64,000 nt of DNA from Dimorphilus gyrociliatus (lineage: Eukaryota > Annelida > Polychaeta > Dinophilidae). Position numbers and translations under genes: made by a program. The stretch is taken from NCBI GenBank assembly GCA_904063045.1, contig CAJFCJ010000015.1, forward strand, positions 1,061,034 to 1,125,033. The letters are read 5' to 3'. Within the stretch, counting starts at the first letter, position 1, and each line of letters opens with the position of its first letter. Under the pieces are notes generated by a model, which was not told the origin of the DNA, did not search any database, and saw only the letters and a program-made list of their open reading frames with translations. This document shows, piece after piece, positions 44,878 to 58,630 of the stretch.

Positions 44878-45865
44878 AATGATAAGTGACTTGTTGAGGA
44901 GATTTTCTTTTGAAAGGAAAAATGGCAAACAACTGTCTAAAGTCTTTACAATAGCAACTTCTAGGAGAATATGATCATGAGGCTTAAAAACAACTTTTCT
45001 TCTAATGTAAAGAACAATCTGATATATTTTTTCAAGAAAATGATCAGGATAATTTTCTATTAATATTAATTATACTCCAAAATACCTGAATAGGATTAGA
45101 ACAATCTTGACATAGATCTATGCATTATTTTATTTTTACATGAAGAATATTCAAATTATTGCCAAAAAACCCCCCATTATACCAGTAACAACACGAATCC
45201 ATATTACTTTTTTAAACTGGCTCGTGTCGTGTAACAAGTAAGTAAACGTAAATAGGTTGGAAAATGTGAAACAGTTAGATTCGATAGAATTTGAAAACTT
45301 TTGTTAGTATTTGTTAGCATTTATTTAAAAAAAATTGTGTATAGGCTGTGTATTACAGAATCTTCTCTCATTTTTTCACATTGTTAAACTGGGTTTCTGG
45401 TAGTCTAGATGAAGAAAGTGTAAACTGAAAATAGGCCTTATTACTCATATTATCTAAGTATCTGATAACGTATATTAAAAAATTATTAACCAGCTGATGA
45501 ATAGTCGTGTGATAATTTTTCAAATATTTATTTTAATTGATTAGACTAGACCTAAACTTGGTAAGTATCAATTTTTTTTTATAAAAAAAATGCAATGACA
45601 GATAAATGACACGATGATTTTTGTCCTTGAATGTATAAAATAAAACAAAATTCCATTATAAGTGAAGATTAATTTTTATTATCCACTACAAGAAGAGAGA
45701 TAACAGGTAACCATCTTAAATATAGCTGACAATTTATAGAATTTAATTAGTCTGTACAAGTAATTGTGATCATGAAAATAGGCATCTTCCTTTTTTAACA
45801 AAATATTTATAAAGTTAAAATGATTCCTTAGAAAAGGTAGTCTCTATAAAATAACATTCAGGGTT
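44878..45865. other. Tandem intergenic spacer FBH1-PGC1
   Basis: About 1 kb of AT-rich DNA with the FBH1 promoter side and the PGC-1-like 3' end. No coding exon or RNA gene recognised. Confidence 0.5.
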
Positions 45866-47146
45866 CTATTTCTTTTTCTTTGCCCTACTTAGCGCAGTTT
45901 GCAACAAAGCATCAAATTCCGAATTCGTATTCAATGTATGACGATAGGTTGAATTGACTTTAGTCATTTCTTCTTCTTCCTTTTTATTACCGTCTGAAAA
46001 CGATTATTATGAATTTTGTATAAATTTATTGATAGAATTAATTGATTTATACTAATATTTGTTACCTAAATCTGCATATTCTGCTGTACAAAATTGTCTT
46101 CTTCCCCCAAAGCAAATATCAAATTTTTCCATTCCTTCACAACTTGAGGCTTCTATTAAAGTATTGAATACAATATAGTTGAGAAACTAGTTTAATATTG
46201 AATTGACACACTTACTCTCAACAGCGTTAAATGCTGCCTCCCTTGAAAAGAATATCACAAAGCCATAGTTATCACTGTTAAAGTTAAATTCGAAAAGACA
46301 TTTTTATGGAGAGACTCATGAATAAATTCAAGGATATTACCCGCACTCCCGTATATGAATACTACATCGTTCAATTTTTCCAAACTGTTCAAAGTTCTTT
46401 CTCAAATCTTTTTTCGTGAATGTTCTTGGTAATCTTCCAACGTATACAATTCGTCTTTCTCTCTGTTAATTTAGAAATGAGAGGATTAGTTTCTTCTTTA
46501 TTAAATAAATTAAGAATATTCTGTATACAATTTGATCCAGTTTCTTTTTCTTACGCTCTTCATTAACAGGTTGTCTGTTAGAATCAGTTTCCACCTGTAA
46601 AGAACTACTCCTTGATATGGAGTGAATAGACGATGACGATGATTGACTTAATGGATTATTGTCATTGCACTGTTCGAAAGATGAATCTACTAGAGATATG
46701 TTTGCAGATCCAGGATCTGGTGAAGAAGATCTTGAAGAGAGAAGTGAAATAGGGTCATCAAAGTCGCACTCGTCAAACTTTGTACTATTTGTAAAATCAG
46801 AATGATAGGCCGGCAGTTTATTGTGTAAGTCCATCGGCTCTGGTGATGGATCGCGTTGCACAAGAAGCACATCGTTATCTTCGATAACAGGTATTTTTGC
46901 TTCAATCATTAGTCTTTCGGTAGGTTTAGATAGTATTCTTAAATAATTGGGAACCTTGTCAAACAACGGTTCCATTTCTTTTAAAGGAGGTGTACGTGCA
47001 CGCCGGGGGCGCCTACTTTTAGGCGGTACGAAAGACGTTCCCGCTGCTCCACTCAGGATCATATCGGATGTAACATCCTCATCCTCCTCAAAAGCAAGAT
47101 GCATCTGTGGTTGTTCATATTGAACGATGTCACGCTTTTCTTCCAT
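45866..47146 (-). CDS. PGC-1 family transcriptional coactivator (PPARGC1/PPRC1/spargel-like)
   Basis: PGC-1 proteins coactivate nuclear receptors and NRF1 to drive mitochondrial biogenesis. Exon 1 (47146 to about 46531) encodes a disordered, acidic then Ser-rich region (HLAFEEDEDVTSDMILSG; proline/arginine patch; SLLSSRSSSPDPGS). Later exons give the signature RRM: RERRIVYVGRLPRTFTKKDL, EQFGKIERCSIHIRECG, DNYGFVIFFSREAAFNAVE, then FDICFGGRRQFC and AEYADLD, ending FDALLQTALSRAKKKK. The RRM through FGGRRQFC, YADLD and FD-LL is specific to PGC-1 proteins. Total about 340 residues, far shorter than PGC-1alpha (about 800), PPRC1 or spargel (about 1,060); I see no canonical LxxLL and no long RS domain. 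Upstream coding exons beyond 47146 cannot be excluded. Confidence 0.87.
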
Positions 47147-47778
47147 GTCCGACCAGCAGAGATCGTTATTTTAAAAAATGCGTCACATATGCTTGATTGA
47201 TTGTGAGGTGGCGCTGCCTGTGGTGGAGAGTAAAGTTGTGATTTCTGAAATAGTAGACAGGAACCACATTGTATAAATCTGGTTCCTGTAAAATTTTTAT
47301 TCAACTTTTTGTGAAAATTGCTAATTTTACCATTAAAATTTTTGTAATAAAAAATTATAGTTAAACACAATTAAGAAAATACCATTTAAAAAAAATCCAG
47401 GTTGGAAATTACCATAAAACCCTTAAATCTTGATTGAAATGAGGAATTATTTATAAAATGAGATATGCTAAATAAAAACACAATGTAATTAGTGAAAAGT
47501 GTGCTTTGATCTGCTAAAATTTTTTATTTAAATCATTAATATTAATTTAAACATAAAGTTTTTTTAAGTCTATTTCTTTAAAAATTAGCTCTTCTAAATA
47601 AAGCTAAAGGGCTAAAACTCTGCAAAAATATTCATTAAAAGCATTAATAAAATATAATATTGAATTATTCAAGTAATAAAATATATTTTTACATTCAAAT
47701 CCGTAAATTGACATTTAAATAAATTTATTGGCGCCTATTCACTTTCTCAATAGGCTTTCGCATGCGACGCATGAGGAA
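47147..47778. promoter_or_regulatory. Divergent PGC1-like/TMEM201 intergenic region
   Basis: About 630 bp between divergent starts, very AT-rich at 47330-47700. No named motif stands out. Confidence 0.4.
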
Positions 47779-50056
47779 ATGTCCCAAAAATCTCTCGGAA
47801 ATGTCATGAACGCCCAAACGAAAGAGAGTGTGGAATATTTCCTCGGAATAACTTTATATGGATTTGCCATCCCTCTCTTTGCTATTCTATTTATAACTCT
47901 ATTGTATCGAAAAATACGGTAGGTTATGTAATAAACTTGTAATATCGCTCACAGCGGCGTTTTCATCTTTTCTTAGACCCTTCTTCAAGGTTAAAGTTCA
48001 GTGCTGGTTTTGTAACGAAACGTGTGTTGTCCCTTACGGAAACTTAAACTGCTGGGATTGCCCAAAATGTGAACAGTATAATGGTTTTTCTGAGGTGATA
48101 TTTTTTAACCGAAATTCGACTCTAATTAATTATTTATTATATCTTTTACAAGCAATTTAATAGTTGTTCATGAACTATGAATGAGCTTTTAGAACCCTTT
48201 GTTTGTTGTATTGACTCTAAATTATAAAACAAACTTGTTCAGTACAAGAGAATAAAGATAAAAACCTGCCCCTGTTTTATCCCCCTCCCTCACCCTACCT
48301 TAATTATATATACCTTACAAAATTCTTTATAATATACATATTTCAGGATGGAGATTACAACAAACCAATACCATCCCAATATTGTGAAAATCTTAATTAT
48401 GCCCCTTCAGCACAAAGGACTAGAAACAGTCCAGAGGATAATTATGGCAAGATTTTGTGCGATAACTGCAATAATAACCAACTGTTAAAGGTTAAACATG
48501 TTGCAAGCTTTGAACCTCGTTGCGAGGTAAGAAAAAAGTTGAAATAATAGCATATTATCATCACAAAGATACTTATATAAATTAGATATGAATATTTAAT
48601 AATACGGGTTTTAAATTTTTTAGAGGTCAAAAAAATTTGTTTTCTATTTTAGGATACTTATTATAACGAGCTTGAAGATTATAAAGTGAAATTAGAGAGA
48701 GCCTATAAACTTTGTGTTCCATGCGACAGGAGAGTAGATTTATATCTGAGGCAGCAAGACGAATCAATTCAAAGAGATCTAATTGATAATGATATACCAC
48801 TTCCCAGAATAGATCATAACACTACCGATAGTATTTATCAAAATAAGGTTAATATATTTTTTAATATTTTTCACTGTAACCAATATAATAATCATTTTCT
48901 TAATCATTTAGGATAAAACAAAGAAATGCTATAAAATCTTTGTGAAATTAATGTATCTGGTACAATCAATGACGCTGATCATTGATACAATAAGCTTGGT
49001 CTCTAACGATAAATTGACAACAATGTTCATCGGAATATCTCTAGTCTTATCCATTTCTATTTTATCATTAAAGTTATTGAAATCGTGAGTAGTAGTTCCT
49101 TATTCTAATCTTTACATAAAACATGTCCACTTAAAAGGTATTACTATCGAATGGATACAATCAATTTATTGTTACTTATCGTCAAAGTATCAATTGAAAG
49201 TTATAACTCGAATCTTCTTAAAAGCTATCGAAAAAGTTTGCAGGTAGATAACAAAATACAATACAGACTATGAGTGTCGATAATTTACTTAATAACCAAT
49301 TAGTATACACTTTTGGTTTTGTTTTTTACAGATAACCTTGAACTCTTTAGTTTTTATACTAAATTTATTTAATTTTCTTCGATTGAAGAGAAAACGAAAG
49401 GAGCAATATCATTTTGCAAAAATTCCTCAGGCTTCGTTGTAAGTTGAGTAATATTTTTGTTGTCTTCAATTCAGAACATCTAAGGTTTTTTGAATTTAAT
49501 AGCAATATGAACTCTAGCACAGAAGATGTAAGCTTTAATAATAGTCTTGATAATATGAGTATACATACCACAAGGAAAAGTCAGGTATATATTAAGTTTC
49601 TTAATTGATAATCTTTCTCTTGAAATATTTATAAATGTCGTTTTCTTTAGGTACGAAAAAGGAATATTCTATCTGCTCCCCGATTTAACCCTGATCAATC
49701 AAATAGACAATATGCTGGTATATTAATTATTTAACTAACTGAATATAATCGTATTCAATATATTTATAATTTGTTTTCAAAGCGTCAGACTCAGCAATTT
49801 ACGAAGATAGATCTTTTGACGATGATAATTTCACATCTGTTTCTTGTCGAATGTCTCCTGGAAGTGGTGTAACAGTCGTTAAAGGTAAATATTTTCAATA
49901 GATGAACATAAATTAATGTTGAACTTTTACATTAATATTTGTTATTTTTCAACAGCCGAAAATACAACCTCATTTTCACCTTATATTTTTGGCTTCATTG
50001 GCTTAAGTTTTGGAATAAATTTAAGCTTTTTGCTCTTCTATTTTTGTAGAACATAA
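47779..50056 (+). CDS. TMEM201: Inner nuclear membrane protein TMEM201 (Samp1/NET5/Ima1)
   Basis: Samp1 is an inner-nuclear-membrane protein that links chromatin and LINC complexes and moves nuclei. About nine exons. Start MSQKSLGNVMNAQTKESVEY (first ATG; the frame upstream has none), then a membrane helix (GFAIPLFAILFITLLY). The Ima1 N-terminal domain has paired zinc-binding cysteines: VQCWFCNETCVVPYGNLNCW, DCPKCEQYNGF, DGDYNKPIPSQYC, ILCDNCNNNQLLKVKHVASF, YKLCVPCDRR. Membrane helices follow (MFIGISLVLSISILSLKLLK; NLLLLIVKVSIESYN; LNSLVFILNLFNFLRL). A Ser/Asn-rich region comes next, with a final helix (FSPYIFGFIGLSFGINLSFL) and stop at 50054-50056. The junction near 49439-49484 needs acceptor CTAAG at 49484 to keep frame. 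Confidence 0.92.
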
Positions 50057-50449
50057 TTGAGAATATCGAGAGAATATAAAATAGAGAAGATAAGAAGATA
50101 GAAAAAAATTTATGGACTATAAAGTAGCCTATGTTTTTTTTTTAAAAAAAAAATTTTCGTTATTTTTATATAAAAAGTTGACTTAAATTAAAAAGTCGAG
50201 ATAACTAATAAGATATGTTCTAACATTCAAGTATATATATATATATATATATATTGTATATACAAGTATATACATGATAATGTTTAGTATATAATCTTGT
50301 GTTTATATAGAAATATTATACTCGTTAATATAACTCGATTTGGAGTTTTTTATTCCGAGAATAAAGCTTTTGTAGGCCTAAATTTTTTTGAAGAGGGAGA
50401 ATTTATTTAAAAAAAATTATTCAAATATATTTAGACTGTAAATAAATAC
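50057..50449. other. Spacer TMEM201-CNGK with TA repeat
   Basis: Contains a T-run/A-run junction (about 50139-50155) and a TA microsatellite (about 50231-50254). Promoter of the channel gene probably lies here. Confidence 0.5.
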
Positions 50450-53400
50450 ATGAGATTTGAAGAAAAAGAAATAATGATTAAAGGTGAAAGATCATCATTT
50501 CTTACTCCAACTAATATTTGCTTGAAAGATTCCTCAAGAAGGTCAACTAAATCAATAAGGGATGAGGATAGACAAAATTTCGTTGTTGGTGAAAATCAGA
50601 ACAAGACAACTAAAGATGAAGAGATTTCTGATCATTTTTACTTAAATCCTTTTAATAAACTGACTATCATCTTTCATGTGGCAGTTGGAATAAGTATTAT
50701 AATAACATTGTTTATTATACCATTTGTCTCTTTTATAGATTCGAATAGAACGTCACTTTTATCATTAGGTTAATTATTTTATTCTAAAATTAAATTAATT
50801 AACATAATTGAATATTAATGAGATGAATTAATCTATCGTTAAAAGTCTATGTATCCGATTTCATATATGTTATATTCGTTATAACAAACTTTTTTACTTC
50901 GTACTCAAGAAAAGGCGTTAAAGTAACGTCTAGACGTCTTATTATTAGGAGATATTTAATAAAACCTCAACTTTTTCTATTCGATGTTATATCTTTTATA
51001 CCATTATTTGGATTCAGATTATACGGATTCAACAGTCAAATAGGACGCTATTTAAGCCTTGCAAGGTTTATTCATTTTAGTTGGTTTATAACTAATAAAG
51101 TAAATTAACAATTATATCAGATTGTTCCGTTATCCTGCTATTAATCGTATTGTTTATCGTCATGAAGATATATATGAAAATAGGCAACAATTGCAAATAC
51201 CTCTAACAAGATTTCTTTTAACTTGTGTCCTACCTGTTCATATAATGGCCTGTTTATGGTTTCATGTCAATTCAGATGGTTGGCATGGAGATAATTTACA
51301 AATAAAGACAAAAGATTATTTCCAAGATAAATTCATTGCAAATATTGACGATGATACAAATTGGATAGTTAAAGCATTTACAACAATGGACTATATATTT
51401 AATAGTTATATTGTATGCTTCTATTGGGCTTGTATAACTGCAACATTAACTGGTTATGGTGATCTTTGCAATACAGATTCACTTAGTATCGCATACGTCC
51501 TTATTTGTATGCTTTTATCAATGATATTTATACATGGGATACAATTAGGTAAAATGGCATCATGGTTTTCGAATAGGGATAACTCGAGGGCTAGATATTT
51601 CCAGAGAGTATCGATTATTAAATCGCATGTCAATAGATTAGGTGTGCCGGAATATCTCGTAAAAAATGTAATAGGCTATTACGAATATCTATGGAAAAGG
51701 AAAAGGTTCTTTAAGAAATAGACTATTTTTTTTTAAAAAAACAAAAGAAAAGATTTTTCATTTATTTTCAAAAACCTAAAACACAGGGGTACTGCATCTA
51801 ATAATTTACTATCCGATATGCCAATAACAATACGATCTGAATTAGCTATGGTTACCGGTTCATTTTTAATAGAAAAGTCTAGAATTTTAAGAGAATTATC
51901 CATTGGCATAATTAGAATGTTGGCGCTTAACGTAAAAACTCGTCTTTTCTTACCTAAACAAGTTGTTTTGGCCGAAAATCAAATTGGTAATTGTTTATAT
52001 TACATATTAAGAGGAAAACTAGAGGTTTTGGGTCATCGAGGTGAAGTTTTAACTATTCTATCAACTGGACGAATTATAGGAGAAGCTGACCTTATTATAT
52101 CAAGACCTCGACCGGCTACAGTTAGGGCACATACACACGTAGAACTTTTGATATTGGAAAAAGCTAATTATCAGTCAACCCTGCAAAACCATCCAAGGGA
52201 GAAAGATCATTTGAAATATGTTAGAGGTAACATTTAGTAAGCGAAAAACTACTTAATAAGTGTTTTTCATTAAGGTTTTGTGGCAAATGTGCACTCACGC
52301 CCATTCGTGCGCCAAAAAGGAAGGCGATATTGAAAGAGAAATTATTAAAAGAACTGCAATTCAACCTCCTCCCGTCTTTTCGGAAGAACAGGCAAAAGAG
52401 CTTAATAAAGGTCAACCGTTTCTTATTCGGACTAAGGATGACGATCAATATAATACTGAGAAAACATGGTCGACCTTTAGACATATTCATTACAGTTTTC
52501 GCTTTGTAGATAATTATGAAAGGTCATTAACTAAAAAGTTCCAAAATGTTACTAAACTTTCTGAGGATGAGGATACAATTGATTCGAATGCTAGATCGTA
52601 TTTCAAGGATTTTTTAACGTACTCAGCACTAGCCATGTTGAATATAAGAAATAAGGTAGCCATTATTCTTTTACGACTCAATTAAGACTATTTCGCTATC
52701 TTAATCATATTTCGTTTATTAGACTCATGCTCTAGTGTTTGATATATGGATAAATCCGCAGAGTAGAGGTTTTACTATATGGTGTTCGCTCTTAATTGTT
52801 TCGATGATTCAAATGGGTTGTTTCTTACCGCTTTTATTCGCCTTTGGAAGGTTAACTAGTAGAATTAAATCGTTAGAGACAACCTATTCTGGTCAGACTT
52901 TAATTATATTGACCAATTTGTTTGGTGAAGCAATTTTCGTTATTGATATCGTTATCAGATTAAAATTGGCTATAGTTACAAGAAAAGGAGTTCTAAGGAG
53001 TTGGAAAGCTGTTTTCCAACACTATATCAAAACTTATTGGTTCTTTATTGACCTTACATCTGTTTTATTAGTTCCAGTCTTGCTATTCAGTTATTATGGA
53101 ATAGATTTTTACTCTTTCTACCATGCTGTTCGTTTAATTAATCTAATTAAATTAATTAGGTCAGATTTCGCTTTTTCTTAAAAATCAATTAATTTATTTA
53201 AATTTTAAAGATTACCGAACCTATTTTCAAGATTAGAACATGGTCCAGCTGGTCAATTATATATAACAATTACAATATTAAAATGGTATCTTCTAATTGT
53301 TCTATTTAATCATTGGTGCGCTTGTGCATTCTTTGCATCCGCCTGTAAAGGTAGATCGTGCGACAGTGGTTCGTGGATTGAAATTTGGTGTCGCAATCAC

Positions 53401-56400
53401 AAAAACGTTTGCAAAGAAAGGACAATTATGATTGAATACTTGTTAAGTTATTATTGGGCTGTTGTTACAATGACATCAACTGGTTTTGGGGACATTACTC
53501 CAAAGAACGTTGGTTCTATGATAATAGCATGTGCTGTGGTCTTTATGGGCCTATTTAGCTTTGGAACTTGCCAAGCCTACATATCAGCCTATTTAGCTAA
53601 TCTAAATGAATCAAAAGTTAATTTTAGGCAATACGTACAGGCCGTGCAATCATTTATGGACAGGAGGAAACTAGATAAAAAGTTAAAAGACAGAGTTATC
53701 TCATATCTAGATGTTGTTTGGCATTATTTCGAAGGGGAATGGGTACCAGGCCAAAAGCCTTTGCTGTATGATTCTCCAGTGCAGCTACAAAAGGTATTGT
53801 AATAATCAATGTCCGAAGTTTTTATGTAAATTATCTTTTAATATATGAAAACCTCATCGAAATGTAGGAGTTGGCCACAGAAAATGTTGCTAAAACCCTC
53901 AATGCTATACCTTTATTTCACGGCCTTCATTCCTCATATATTAATTACCTATCTGAAAAGCTTCAAGTCTATATATTCGCTCCGGGAGATATTGTAAGTA
54001 GGGCGGGCAATGTAGAAAGGGTCACGTATATCATTATGAGGGGTTGGGTTGGTCTCTATACTCCCGATCACTCGACTTTACTCACAAAATTCGGACCACA
54101 TAGCCATTATGGTGAACTAACAATGATGTCAGGTGAACCAAGACCCTTTCATCTTGTTGCTATAACGCATGCAGAAATCTTAGAACTCTGTTTAAGTGAT
54201 GTGTTAGACGCTACTAAGACTTTAACACTTGCTGCGCGGCAATTAACAAATCTTCTAGGCAGAAAAGACATTTATAAACCTAGTGTACTCTCTAGAAAGT
54301 CCAATTATTCAATAAACAATGAAATTAGATTGAGAATTCCAGAAACGTTAAAAGTAGAAAAAAATGGAGAAGATAGCAAAAAGGAAGATAAAGAGATGGA
54401 AGACAATTTACATCATACAAATATCTCAATAAACGGATTGAAAGATAAAAAGGAAAGAAAAGATAAGGACTTTAATGATAACTCTCCATCACTTATCTGT
54501 AGACTATGCGTGAAACTGTTACTTCCTTTTACAATTAGGCCTCAGTCCAATTTTTTAAGAATATGGACAGTTTTTAGATTGACAAGTTCGATTTTGGCAG
54601 CATTCGTAATTCCACTTCAAACAGTATTCTACTATGATGTAGTAGGAGTATGGATAGTTTCATACTTTACAGATTTATTAGCCTTAATAAACGTCTATTT
54701 AATGATGCATGTTGCATTTTACTCCGATAGACCAGATATTAAAGGTGTATTAATTAGACATCCAATATCAACCGCCCTAAGATATTTACGGAAGAACTCT
54801 GGATTCGATTTATTATGTTTATTCCCCTTCGAGATATTCTACAAGCTTTTACCACAACCTTCTCGTAGTATTTTACAAACAATATGCTTGTTAAGGTTAC
54901 TATTCGTTCATTATTATCCAATTAATTACTACTTTTTTTTAATGAAAACCTATAGATGGAATAGAATACTTCAAGTACTAAGAATTACCCTGCTACTTAG
55001 TTGGATTGAAAAGCCTATTGATAGAAATCCTATCATAATTAGGGCCATAAAATACCTTTTATCATTTGGCATTATCGTAAATACACTTGTCTGTCTAATT
55101 ATACTATTTTCGTGTTCTCCCTTTAAATTTCACGATGACAATGTGATCAATTTTGGTTCATTCTTTGTTTGTCATTCAAAAGGCTGGCACGTTACGGGTA
55201 TTCAATCATTCAATAGTAGTATATACGTTAAAGAAAAGATGTACCTAATGGGTTTAACGTTTACTCTGTCAACTTTGGTTGGCGTTGGATATGGCGATAT
55301 GGTACCTCAAACTGTATTTGAAGTTATCTACGTTATACTAATGGTTGTTGGTGGACAATTACTGTGTTCATATGTAATTGCTGCTGTATCTGCGAGTATA
55401 GTAAACGCGGATGCTGCTAAGCAAGCCTACTTCTTCAAAATGAGAATTTTAGATAGTATATTAGGTAAGTGAGAGGGTTATCTTATCTTCTCATTCTGTC
55501 TGACCGCCTTATCTCTTTCTTGCAGAAGATCAAGAGATTCCTCTAACGTTACGAAACAGGATTCAACGCTATTTTGAGTTTGTTTGGACAAGAACCAAGG
55601 GGGTTGATCCAAAGAGTTTATTTACGACTCTTCCTACTGTACTTTGGCAGGATGTTACTACTTCTTTGTACTTTGATGCCGTTCGTCAAATTGATTTCTT
55701 TAACAAAACGAGTGACGCCTTTCTAAAGATGCTTTGTAAATCAATTAGTCCTATGTTTATCCCTAAGAATGAGCTGGTTATTAGAAGGAATGACTTGGGA
55801 ACGTCCATGTTTTTCATATGGAGAGGCTCTGTCGATATCATATCCGAAGACGACAGAAATGTTATTGATCACCTGGGACCGGGTGAATCATTTGGGGAGG
55901 TTTCATTCTTTTTCGGATCTCCTAGGTGAGAAAAAATGTGATTTTAACGCTTCAAATTATTGAAGGAAGGCGTTACGAAATGTCTTTTTATGCTTTAGGC
56001 CAAATAGCGTTCGGGCAAGAACAAATTGCGATCTATTTTGTTTAAGTAGAGAGGCTCTAGAAGATCTTCTAAATCTTTATCCAGATGTAAAAATGCAGAT
56101 GCAGAAGGAGGCTGATAATCGCCTAAAATTAATCGCTAAAAGAAGGAAATTAAATGATATAACAGATGACGATTCGTACGCAAATATTTCGGATAATGAT
56201 TTCGATTCTGGTGACTCATGCCCACCACAATCCGAAAAAGATATGGACGAGAATAGGGGTTATATAGTTGCAGTTGAAGGTACAAAAATGAAATTATGGT
56301 CCAAACCAAAAACGGCTATTGTAAAAAGTCCTGATGAAGTTGTAATAAATGAACTAGAACCTTATTCCCCAATAATTGAAAGATTAAGAAACTTGGCCGA

Positions 56401-58630
56401 CAATTGGAGGGAACTAATTGATAATGAAAAGGACGAAACATGCGATCTTCTCCACGAACAGAAGAAAATATTAGAGAATCCACCATGGATAAGAAAGAGG
56501 CATCTAGTTAGACATTCTATAACCGAAAATCCAGAGGACAAAGAAGAAGAAGAATTAAGGATGAAATTTCCTAAAATTCGTAATTATCAGTTAATTGCGG
56601 GAAAGAAACAACCGGCTCGACCTCTTAATTCTTATATTATGGGGCTAGGGGAATTAAATTGTAATATAAGCAATAATAATGAAATATCGACATTCCATAG
56701 GGAGAATAATCTACAGAGAATAAGATTTAATAGATTATTTAATTCAGGCATTAAGCATAAATTCCAGATTAGTAGGATAAAGGATTCTCGCTTTTCAATT
56801 CCGTCTTATAGAGGGATGATCAATCAAAGAAAAAGAATTTCAGAAATTGACTATAAAGATGTAATGGTTTATAGGAAAGAAATTGAGTATAAGACAAAGG
56901 ATGGAAACGATCTTAGTAATACTCTTTACATTCCACACCTGAACTCATCCAATGAAGAATTTACGGACAGAAACAACTCATTCATTTTGAATTACGGACA
57001 GAAAAATTCAACAACTTTACATCCTGATGCCAGAATCGTCAAGATAATCTATTTATTGGGAGCAATATCAACTTATTTAGCTATTGCATTATCCTCTTAT
57101 CGTCTAGCTTTTACGGATGAAAGATTGCTCTTCGCAGTAATCTTATATACATTGGATTTCATCTTCTTCCTAGAAATTCTAAGTAAGACCAGAATTCAAG
57201 TTCCAGATGCTGACGGTGACCTAATTACAAATTGGAAAGAGATAATGAAACGTTATCTATTAAATTATTTTGGTCTTCTTTTCGATTTACTAACGATTCT
57301 ACCAGTTGAACTATTCTTTAGTAAATTTCAAATAAGAGCGACTATTCGATTATTACGCTCTTTATTAAGATTTATAGGTCTAGTAGAGTTCTTTAACAGT
57401 TGGAGATCTGTTTTACACGCAAATATATTTTATATGAGAGGAGCGGCGTGCTTTGTTTATTTCTCTCTAACAATTCATTTAAGCTCATGCGTGTGGTTTT
57501 GGGTTGCGTGTCCGTACGGATATTGTAAGAGGAATAGTTGGGTAAATAAACTACGGGGATTGACTAATGAAACATCTTCAATCGAAAAGAGGGTACTCTA
57601 TTTGGATAGTTTGTACTTTATAGCCGCTACAATAACAACAACCGGCTACGGAGATATTGTTCCTAAAACTTTCTGGGAAATGGTTGTTGCTTGTTTTATT
57701 GTTATTTTTGGAAAGGTTAAATTGATAACTACACCATAACAATTTATATTTCTTTCTCTTTACAAACTATTGCAGATTGTTGTCGGATCCGTTTTCGCTA
57801 TCATTGCATCAACGCTTGCCAATGTAAACTCCTTAAAAGCCCGTCATAACTTGGCAATGAGTCAAACGGAAACGTTCATGGAAGATCAGCACGTACCCGA
57901 TAATTTGAAGAAGAGAATCCTGGCTTATCGTAATTATGTATGGAAAAAATCCAAAGGAATGATACCGAACGATTTATTAGCTGAACTTCCTTTGTGCTTG
58001 AAGAGCGAAGTATCTTTATTTATTTATAAATCTGTCCTAGATACTTTATCTTTGCTACGAAATGTGAACTCTGACGTCATCATGAGACAATTAGCTCTTA
58101 AAATGAAAAGTCAACCCTATGCTCCAGGTGACACGATAATAAGAAGGGGAGATATAATTTCAAAGCTTTTTTACGTTAAAAGGGGTTATTTAGAGGTTGT
58201 AGAAGACACTGGTGATAAACAAAATCATGTTTTAGAGATAAGGGGACCTGGTACTGTATTTGGGGAACCAACATTGGTTTTTCCAGTTCCACATACATCA
58301 ACATTAAGAGCTTCAACGCACGCCGAAGTAATGTCCCTAAATAAAACAGATTTAGATGAAGTTTTAAGTAAGCATCCAAAAGCGATGAAGAAGATAAAGA
58401 ACAACGCTTTTAAAAGATTTGGTCATCTCATTCAGAGGCTTCCGCAAAGAGAGAATCATAAATTTACGTTAATATCGGATAATTCTCTGCAGCTTAAATC
58501 GAGGGACGAGAAACTCAATAGAAAGGCAACAAAGACTAATTCATTGAGTAAGAAACTTTCGTATTTTTCGAAAATAAGTGAAACGAAAGGAAGTGGATTG
58601 ATTGAGCATGTTGATGAATTATCTCCTTAA
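50450..58630 (+). CDS. CNGK: Four-repeat cyclic-nucleotide-gated K+-type channel (CNGK)
   Basis: One polypeptide of about 2,508 residues from eleven in-phase exons: 50450-50768, 50846-51065, 51121-51705, 51787-52219, 52275-52655, 52723-53159, 53211-53793, 53868-55464, 55526-55925, 55999-57715, 57776-58630. It holds four tandem six-helix channel repeats, each followed by a C-linker and cyclic-nucleotide-binding domain, i.e. a pseudotetramer in one chain as in sea-urchin CNGK (about 2,240 residues), which carries cGMP-driven K+ current in sperm chemotaxis. Selectivity filters: GYGD 291-294, GFGD 883-886, GYGD 1460-1463, GYGD 2201-2204. Phosphate-binding segments: repeat 1 GEADLIISRPRPATVRA, 2 GELTMMSGEPRPFHLVA, 3 GEVSFFFGSPRPNSVRA, 4 GEPTLVFPVPHTSTLRA (Arg replaced by His 2397). 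A charged linker of roughly 280 residues precedes repeat 4. Exon 2 restores helix S2 (VYVSDFIYVIFVITNFFTSY). Confidence 0.95.

Noticed and set aside
44878-44928. Upstream extension of FBH1
   Set aside because: Would begin at TTG; the first ATG is 44877.
47728-47778. Upstream extension of TMEM201
   Set aside because: Would begin at TTG; the first ATG in frame is 47779.
50057-58630. Several separate single-repeat CNG channels in tandem
   Set aside because: No stop, start or promoter gap lies between the repeats, and all eleven exons join in phase into one frame.
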